From assembly GCA_017307915.1 (NCBI GenBank), contig JAFKGG010000372.1, forward strand, positions 1 to 51,985: DNA of 51,985 nt, written 5' to 3'. Made by a program: the position numbers and the translations under genes. The notes under the pieces were generated by a model, which did no database searches, was not told the DNA's origin, and was given only the letters and a program-made list of their open reading frames with translations. Positions 46,167-51,985 of this stretch are shown piece by piece. Position 1 is the first letter of the stretch, and every line of letters starts with the position of its first letter. The stretch comes from Burkholderiales bacterium. GTDB taxonomy: Bacteria; Pseudomonadota; Gammaproteobacteria; Burkholderiales; Burkholderiaceae_E.

Positions 46167-46997
46167 TCAATCGAGCCGGCTGCCAAGAAAGTCGCCGAAC
46201 GCCCGATAGAAACCCTCTTCGTTGTCCCACGGGATCATGTGGCCGGCGCCCGCCACGCGCACGTCGCGCAGCGTCGGCAGCAGCCCGCGCACCTCGGCGA
46301 CGTCCGAGTCGCGCACCACGTCGCCGCGCTCGGCCGTCATCAGCAGCATCGGCACCTCGATGCGCGGCAGATCGGCATGGATGTCATCCGTCTGGAAAGC
46401 GTCGAAGCTGGTGACGATGGCGCGCTCGTCGCAGGTGTGCAGCCATTCGGCGCGCAGCCGCACCTGCTCGTCGCTCCAGGTGGGGCAGAACGTGCGCATC
46501 TGTTCGTTCGTGATGCCCTTGCACGCCAGCCGGATCGAATCCACGTACCACGGCAGTTGCGCCGGATAAGGACGCCGCCCCGGCCCTGACACCGGCGGGT
46601 CGACGGGAACCAGCCGCGTCAACCCGGCCGGCCGACGCCCGGCGGCGCGGATCGCGATGCGCCCGCCCATCGAGTGGCCGACGAAGGCGTAGCGCTTCAG
46701 GCCCAGGGCCTGCACGAAGGCGATCACGTCGGCAGCCTGCGCATCCAGGCTGTAGTCGAGCGTATCGGAGGCCTCGCTGAGCCCGCGGCCGCGCACGTCG
46801 AGCACATAGGTGTCGAAGTGCCGGCCGAAACGCTCGGCGACGAAGCCCCAGGTGACGGCCGGGCTGGTGATGCCCGGAATCAGCACGATCGCGTCACGCC
46901 CGGCGCGCGCACCGTCGCTGCCGCCATAGCGGAGATAGTGCTGCCGAATGCCGTTGGCCTGGACGTTGGCGCCGTACAAGAAAGTGCTATCGCTCAT
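46167..46997 (-). CDS. nicD: N-formylmaleamate deformylase
   Basis: A 276-residue alpha/beta hydrolase. The nucleophile is S109 in GHSMG, with D133 in VDPPVSG as the likely acid and the histidine of AGHMIPW. ANGIRQHYLRYGG and LPWYVDSIR are NicD signatures. It removes formate from N-formylmaleamate to give maleamate. The start at 46997 (MSDSTFLYG) fits the family; a 15-residue longer frame does not. It sits between nicE and nicX, in order of the pathway. Confidence 0.94.
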   Translation of the reverse strand: MSDSTFLYGANVQANGIRQHYLRYGGSDGARAGRDAIVLIPGITSPAVTWGFVAERFGRHFDTYVLDVRGRGLSEASDTLDYSLDAQAADVIAFVQALGLKRYAFVGHSMGGRIAIRAAGRRPAGLTRLVPVDPPVSGPGRRPYPAQLPWYVDSIRLACKGITNEQMRTFCPTWSDEQVRLRAEWLHTCDERAIVTSFDAFQTDDIHADLPRIEVPMLLMTAERGDVVRDSDVAEVRGLLPTLRDVRVAGAGHMIPWDNEEGFYRAFGDFLGSRLD

Positions 46998-47047
46998 CAG
47001 TGTCTGCCCCGCGGGGTCTGCTCCGCAATCGTTTCGGTTCAAGTGCC

Positions 47048-47836
47048 TCAGGCGGCGGCAGCGCTCGCCGCGCCGACCTGGACGCCATCATAGGCCCCCG
47101 ACAGCAATGCGCCAGCGCCCGGCACGACCTGCTCCAGCCGCAGCGCACCCAGCATCGCATAGGTGGTGGCCACCGCTGCCGTCAGCACCGGCTTGCCGGT
47201 GGCCGCTTCCACGCGCGCGATCGCCGGCAGCGACGGCATCTGCACGCAGGCCGACAGCACGATCGCATCGACGTCATCGGTCTTCATGCCGGCGACGATC
47301 TCGGGCAGCTTCATCGGGTCATGGCGGCCCACCGCCAGATTGTCGGCGATTTCCAGCGCGCGCCAATCGGCCACCTCGAAGCCTTCATGCTCGATGTAGT
47401 CGATGACCAGCTTGGTGAGCGGGATCATGTAGGGCGCCACCAGCGCGATGCGGCGGGCGCCGAGCACGCGCAGGCCCTGCACCAGCGCTCCGGCGCTGGT
47501 CACCACCGGCGCCGACGCGCCGTTGGCGGCGGTGGCCGCGCTCAGGCGCGACTCGGACTGGCAGTGATAGCCGCGCCCCATTGCCATGATCGCCACCAGG
47601 CAGGCATAGCCCAGCACGTCGACGCGCGCGTCGGACAGTTCCAGCGCGCAGCGATCGGATTCGGCGTCCATCGCCGCCAGCTCTTCCTTGTTGACGTGCT
47701 TCATCCGCATCCGCGCCGAATGGAACGTGAACCGTTCGGGCCGCACCTGCTCGCGCAGCCGCAGCATCGCCGGGATCTCGGTTTCCATCGTCGTGTTCGA
47801 ACTCGGCACGATCTGGCCGATCCGGTAGGTTTTCAT
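47048..47836 (-). CDS. nicE: Maleate isomerase (Asp/Glu racemase family)
   Basis: A 262-residue enzyme converting maleate to fumarate. The two catalytic cysteines of the family are C79 (GYACLVAIM) and C197 (LSACVQM). RIGQIVPSSNTTMETEIPAM and RFTFHS match NicE. The last 12 residues (YDGVQVGAASAAAA) are a small extension. Its substrate, maleate, requires the maleamate amidase NicF, which is not in the window. Confidence 0.94.
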   Translation of the reverse strand: MKTYRIGQIVPSSNTTMETEIPAMLRLREQVRPERFTFHSARMRMKHVNKEELAAMDAESDRCALELSDARVDVLGYACLVAIMAMGRGYHCQSESRLSAATAANGASAPVVTSAGALVQGLRVLGARRIALVAPYMIPLTKLVIDYIEHEGFEVADWRALEIADNLAVGRHDPMKLPEIVAGMKTDDVDAIVLSACVQMPSLPAIARVEAATGKPVLTAAVATTYAMLGALRLEQVVPGAGALLSGAYDGVQVGAASAAAA

Positions 47837-47867
47837 ACTTGCCTCTCCTTGCGCTGCAGCCCGGCGT

Positions 47868-49097
47868 TCAGGCTACGCGGGCTTCGCTGGCGAATCGTTC
47901 GACACAGCGCGTGGCGTCGTATTCGTAGACCCACTCGGCCTTGATGCCGACCGCGTTCGGGTTCTCGGCCTGCTGCTTCTGGAACGCCAGGTCACGCTGG
48001 CGTTTTTCCTCGGGCGACGACAGGTGGTAGGTGCGGCCGCGCTCGCGCGCTTCGAGCTGCACACGCGCCGTGCGCGGCAGACGCTCGGCCTCGTAGGCGC
48101 GCAGCGCGGCGCCCTGGTCGCTGCCGTAGTGCGCCAGCGCCGCCGCCAGCACGTAGGCGTCTTCGATCGCCATCGCCGCGCCCTGCGACAGGAACGGCAG
48201 CATCGGATGCGCGGCGTCGCCCAGCAGCGTGATGCGCCCCTGCGACCACTGCTGCATCGGGTCGCGATCGAACAGACCCCACTTGAAGGTCTGCTCGGGG
48301 TCGGTCAGTTCGAACAGCCGGATCAGATCCTGATGCCAGCCCTGGTAGGCGGCCATCAGCTCATCACGGGTGCTTGGTTCGGTCCATGATTCAGCCACCC
48401 AGTCGGCGCTTTCGTTGACGGCGACGATGTTCACCGCCGCGCCGCTCTTTACGTAGTAGGTGACCACGTGCGCCTTGGGCCCCATCCAGAACGAGGCCGC
48501 CGGCCGCACGAACGGCAGCGGATGATGCTCGACCGGCACCAGCGCGCGCCAGCACATGTGGCCGGTGAAGCGCGCCTCGCTCTTGCCCCACAGCCCGTCG
48601 CGCACCACCGAGTGAATACCGTCGGCGCCGACGATCAAGTCGGCCTCGAAGCTGCTGCCGTCGGAAAACTGCGCCACCGCCATATCGCCGCGCTGCGTCA
48701 CCCCGGTGCACTGCGCGTTGAAGCGCACCTGGTCCATCGGCATGCCTTCCGACAGAATGCCGTGCAGATCAGCCCGGTGCACGTGGTAGAAATGGGCGCC
48801 GAACAAACGCGGGCAGGTTTCGCGCAGCGGCGTATAGAACAGCTCGGCGGCATCGTTCCAGTTCAGGCCGATCATCGCCTCAGGCAGAAAGCCGATGCGC
48901 TTCAAGCCCTCGCCCACGCCCAGCGCGATCAGCGCCTTGGCGGCATTGGGCGTCATCTGCACGCCGGCACCGATCTCGCCGAAGCCCGAGGCGCGCTCGA
49001 ACAGCCAGGCATCGATGCCGCGCAGCCGCAGCGCCCGCGCCAGCGCGACACCGCCGATCCCGGCGCCGACGATGCCAACCCGCATTTTCTTCGTCAT
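47868..49097 (-). CDS. nicC: FAD-dependent monooxygenase, probable 6-hydroxynicotinate 3-monooxygenase
   Basis: A 409-residue group A flavin monooxygenase. FAD motifs are GAGIGG near the start, GADGIHS in the middle and GDAAHPM near 305. The family C-terminal segment with WVYEYDA resembles the NicC end. In the nic pathway it converts 6-hydroxynicotinate to 2,5-dihydroxypyridine by decarboxylative hydroxylation. The assignment rests on the neighbours more than on identity, since salicylate hydroxylases look similar. Start at 49097 (MTKKMRVGIVG). Confidence 0.8.
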   Translation of the reverse strand: MTKKMRVGIVGAGIGGVALARALRLRGIDAWLFERASGFGEIGAGVQMTPNAAKALIALGVGEGLKRIGFLPEAMIGLNWNDAAELFYTPLRETCPRLFGAHFYHVHRADLHGILSEGMPMDQVRFNAQCTGVTQRGDMAVAQFSDGSSFEADLIVGADGIHSVVRDGLWGKSEARFTGHMCWRALVPVEHHPLPFVRPAASFWMGPKAHVVTYYVKSGAAVNIVAVNESADWVAESWTEPSTRDELMAAYQGWHQDLIRLFELTDPEQTFKWGLFDRDPMQQWSQGRITLLGDAAHPMLPFLSQGAAMAIEDAYVLAAALAHYGSDQGAALRAYEAERLPRTARVQLEARERGRTYHLSSPEEKRQRDLAFQKQQAENPNAVGIKAEWVYEYDATRCVERFASEARVA

Positions 49098-49166
49098 CTT
49101 CGATCTCCGCGTTGCCGAGGCTCCATCGGAACCCCGCGTTACTTCCAAACCATCGGTGAGCCGCGT

Positions 49167-49882
<716 letters not shown>

Positions 49883-49883
<1 letters not shown>

Positions 49884-50644
49884 CAGTGCTTGCCTCCGCC
49901 CAGATAGGCCTCGATGACGCGCGGATCGCTTTGCACCTGCGCCGGCGCACCCTCGACCAGCTTCTGGCCGAAATGCATGACCACGACGCGATCGGAAACG
50001 CTCATCACCAGCCCCATATTGTGTTCGACCAGCAGGATCGATTGCACCAGCCGGCCGCGCAACTTCTTCAGGATCTCGCCGAAGGTCTTGGCCTCTTCGC
50101 TGTTAAGTCCCGCCGCCGGCTCATCGAGCATCAGGATCTGCGGCTTGGCCGACAGCGCCAGCGCCACTTCCAGCAGGCGCAGCTCGCCGCACGACAGCAT
50201 GTAGGCCGGTACGTCGATGCGCTGCGCCAGCCCCATCGTATGCACGATGCGTTCGGCCGAATCGCGGATCTCGCGCTCGGTGTCACGCACGCGACGGCCC
50301 GGAAAGAAGGTGCGCCACAGCGACTGGCGCGCCTGCATGTAATGGCCGGTGACCACGTTTTCGAACACAGTCAGCGATTTCAGAATGTTGGTCTTCTGAA
50401 AGCTGCGCACGATGCCCAGCCGCGCCATCTCATAAGGCGCCTTGCCGGTGACGTCATTACCGCGAAACTGCACCTGCCCCGCGCTGGGCGTGTAAAAGCC
50501 GGTGATCAGATTGAAGCAGGTGGTCTTGCCGGCGCCGTTCGGGCCGATCAGGCCGACGATCTCGCCGGGGTTGACGTCGAAGCTGATGTCCTTGACGGCG
50601 TGGATGCCGCCGAACGACTTGCTCAGGCCGCGCACCTGCAGCAC
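49883..50644 (-). CDS. livG: Branched-chain-type ABC transporter ATP-binding protein LivG
   Basis: A 253-residue ATPase: GPNGAGKTT Walker A, the LivG-specific long insertion after it ([10 protein letters not shown]), [10 protein letters not shown] as a variant signature and Walker [13 protein letters not shown]. The usable start appears to be GTG at 50644. In the same frame an ATG at 50710 overlaps the livM stop as expected for coupling, but TAG at 50684-50686 ends that frame after eight codons, so the natural start may be interrupted (see findings). The signature cysteine and loss of Q (SCGE for SGGQ) is common in Liv proteins. Confidence 0.88.
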
Positions 50645-50706
50645 GCCGCCGGCGGGCGTGCCGCCGGCGCCCGCGGCGCCGATCTAGGTTGCTGGCAGAA
50701 CGGCGC

Positions 50707-51714
50707 TCATCGGACCACCTGTGCGGCTCGGGTTTGCGAAGCGCCGTCGGCATCGGCCGGAGCCGGCGCGGCCGAGGCGGCGCGCGTCTCGCGGCGCTGC
50801 GTGATGAAGCCCATCAGCCCGCGCGGCAGGAACAGCACGATCAGGATCACCGCCAGGCCGAACAGCGACAGCCGCAGTTCCTTGGCCTCGCGCAGATACT
50901 CTTCCAGGAAGGTGACCAGCAGCGCGCCGATCAGCGGCCCCACCAGCGTCCCCTTGCCGCCGACCAGCACCATGATGATCATGCTGATCATGAATGCGAA
51001 GCGGAACATTTCGGGGCCGACGAACGAGATGTAGTGCGCATAGAAGCCGCCGGCCATGCCCGACAGGAACGCACCCAGCACCAGCGCCAGCATCGAGTAG
51101 GTGAGCGGCTTGATGCCGATCGACTGCGCCACGTAGCGATTTTCGCGGATCGCCACTGCCGCGCGGCCGGCATTCGAATGCACGAAGCGATACGACAGGT
51201 ACAAGGACACCGCCAGCACCACCCAGGCCAAGCCATAGTAGAACTGCTTGGCACCCAGGTTGCTTGCGTCGGCCAGCACGGCCGGCTGCGGCACGCCGGC
51301 GATGCCCATCGGGCCATTGGTCAGCCAGATCCAGTTGTCGGCCACCAGCCGCAGCACCTCGGCAAAAGACAGCGTGACGATCACGAAGAACGGCCCCTGC
51401 AAGCGCAGCGTGATGCGGCCGATGATGACGCCCATCACACCGGCCAGCACGCCGGCCGCCGGAATCGTCGCCCACATCGGCCAGCCGTGGCCGGTCGACA
51501 GCAGCGCCGCCGTATAGGCGCCGGTGCCCAGGAACGCGGTATGACCCAGTGAAAATTCACCGACGTAGCCGACCACCAGGTTCAGGCTGGTGGCCAGCAC
51601 CGCATAGAACAGCACCATGATGGCGATGTGCAGCACGTACTGGTCGCGCACCACCAGCGGCAGCAGCGCTGCCAGCAGCATCAGCGCAATGAGGCAATTG
51701 CGTTCGAACTTCAT
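50707..51714 (-). CDS. livM: Branched-chain-type ABC transporter permease LivM
   Basis: A 335-residue inner-membrane protein with about 9-10 membrane segments. Family marks: GYVGEFSLGHTAFLGTGAY, NGPMGIAGVP, and GGKGTLVGPLIGA near the coupling helix. The ATG at 51714 overlaps the livH stop by four bases, so the longer frame is an artefact. The C-terminal 30 residues (after LPRGLMGF) are cytosolic and low in complexity. Confidence 0.94.
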   Translation of the reverse strand: MKFERNCLIALMLLAALLPLVVRDQYVLHIAIMVLFYAVLATSLNLVVGYVGEFSLGHTAFLGTGAYTAALLSTGHGWPMWATIPAAGVLAGVMGVIIGRITLRLQGPFFVIVTLSFAEVLRLVADNWIWLTNGPMGIAGVPQPAVLADASNLGAKQFYYGLAWVVLAVSLYLSYRFVHSNAGRAAVAIRENRYVAQSIGIKPLTYSMLALVLGAFLSGMAGGFYAHYISFVGPEMFRFAFMISMIIMVLVGGKGTLVGPLIGALLVTFLEEYLREAKELRLSLFGLAVILIVLFLPRGLMGFITQRRETRAASAAPAPADADGASQTRAAQVVR

Positions 51715-51985
51715 GCGCGCTCCGCATGCTTGGAGAACAGGCCGTAGGGGCGCACCAACAAGGTCAAAATGACCAGCCCGAAACCGATGATGTCGACCCA
51801 GCCGGTGGCCACGTAGCCGCCCCACAGCGCCTCGACCACGCCGAGCAGCAAGCCGCCGACGATGGCGCCGGCGAAGCTGCCCATGCCGCCGAGAATGACC
51901 ACCACGAAGGCTTTCATGCTGACCGTGCCGCCGATCGCCACCTGCGCCGAGTAGATCGAACCGAGCAGCATGCCGGCCATCGACG
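51711..51985 (-). CDS. livH: Branched-chain-type ABC transporter permease LivH, C-terminal part
   Basis: Only the last 91 codons lie in the window; the start is beyond the right edge. The segment MKAFVVVILGGMGSFAGAIVGG is the LivH coupling region, followed by the final membrane helix and LVRPYGLF. The periplasmic binding protein of this transporter is expected farther upstream. Confidence 0.92.
   Translation of the reverse strand, partial: SMAGMLLGSIYSAQVAIGGTVSMKAFVVVILGGMGSFAGAIVGGLLLGVVEALWGGYVATGWVDIIGFGLVILTLLVRPYGLFSKHAERA

Overview
The window is about 52 kb of GC-rich DNA with densely packed, mostly operonic genes. It looks like a chromosomal segment of a metabolically versatile betaproteobacterium (Burkholderiales, possibly Alcaligenaceae-like). 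The pointers are a Bug-type tripartite tricarboxylate solute receptor, many LysR/IclR/TetR regulators, a red-type (form IC) RuBisCO operon with cbbX, a Bordetella/Achromobacter/Pseudomonas-like nicotinate (nic) cluster and a recCBD operon. Genus cannot be read from the sequence. No tRNA, rRNA, CRISPR array, integrase, transposase or insertion sequence was seen.

Layout. (1) 1-6764: a carboxylic-acid/acyl-CoA module: start of a CaiB/BaiF CoA-transferase, an IclR regulator, an NDP-forming acyl-CoA synthetase, an acyl-CoA dehydrogenase, a divergent nitronate monooxygenase-family protein and a Bug receptor. A perfect 21-bp palindrome sits in the divergent promoter region. (2) 6883-10784: a CbiM-like membrane protein, a CBS-BON protein, a DUF6306-like protein and two convergent LysR regulators. 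(3) 11045-18019: a RidA-like protein, glyoxalase I, two paralogous Rieske oxygenases interleaved with a complete polyamine-type ABC importer. (4) 18180-20056: HxlR regulator plus MATE exporter. (5) 20059-29607: Calvin-cycle operon cbbLSXFPTA on the minus strand, with divergent cbbR and a phased array of CbbR-type half-sites between them. (6) 29477-43011: a translationally coupled five-gene DNA-end-processing operon: an SbcD-like nuclease, an SbcC/YhaN-like ATPase, then recC, recB and recD. (7) 43203-44963: a leader with a strong intrinsic terminator, an FAH-family hydrolase and a TetR regulator. (8) 45052-51985: lower nicotinate pathway genes nicX, nicD, nicE, nicC together with a branched-chain-type ABC transporter (livF, livG, livM, partial livH).

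How it works together. The cbb operon supplies CO2 fixation under CbbR control. The nic block would take 6-hydroxynicotinate through 2,5-dihydroxypyridine and N-formylmaleamate; nicE is present, but the maleamate amidase (nicF) and the nicotinate hydroxylase (nicAB) are not in the window. The Rieske/ABC block appears to import and oxidise an unknown, perhaps cationic, compound. The most unusual items are the Rieske-ABC cluster, the SbcCD-like/recCBD operon with a repeat-expanded RecD, the possible attenuator before the FAH gene, the CbbR half-site ladder, and an in-frame amber codon just inside the coupled start of livG.
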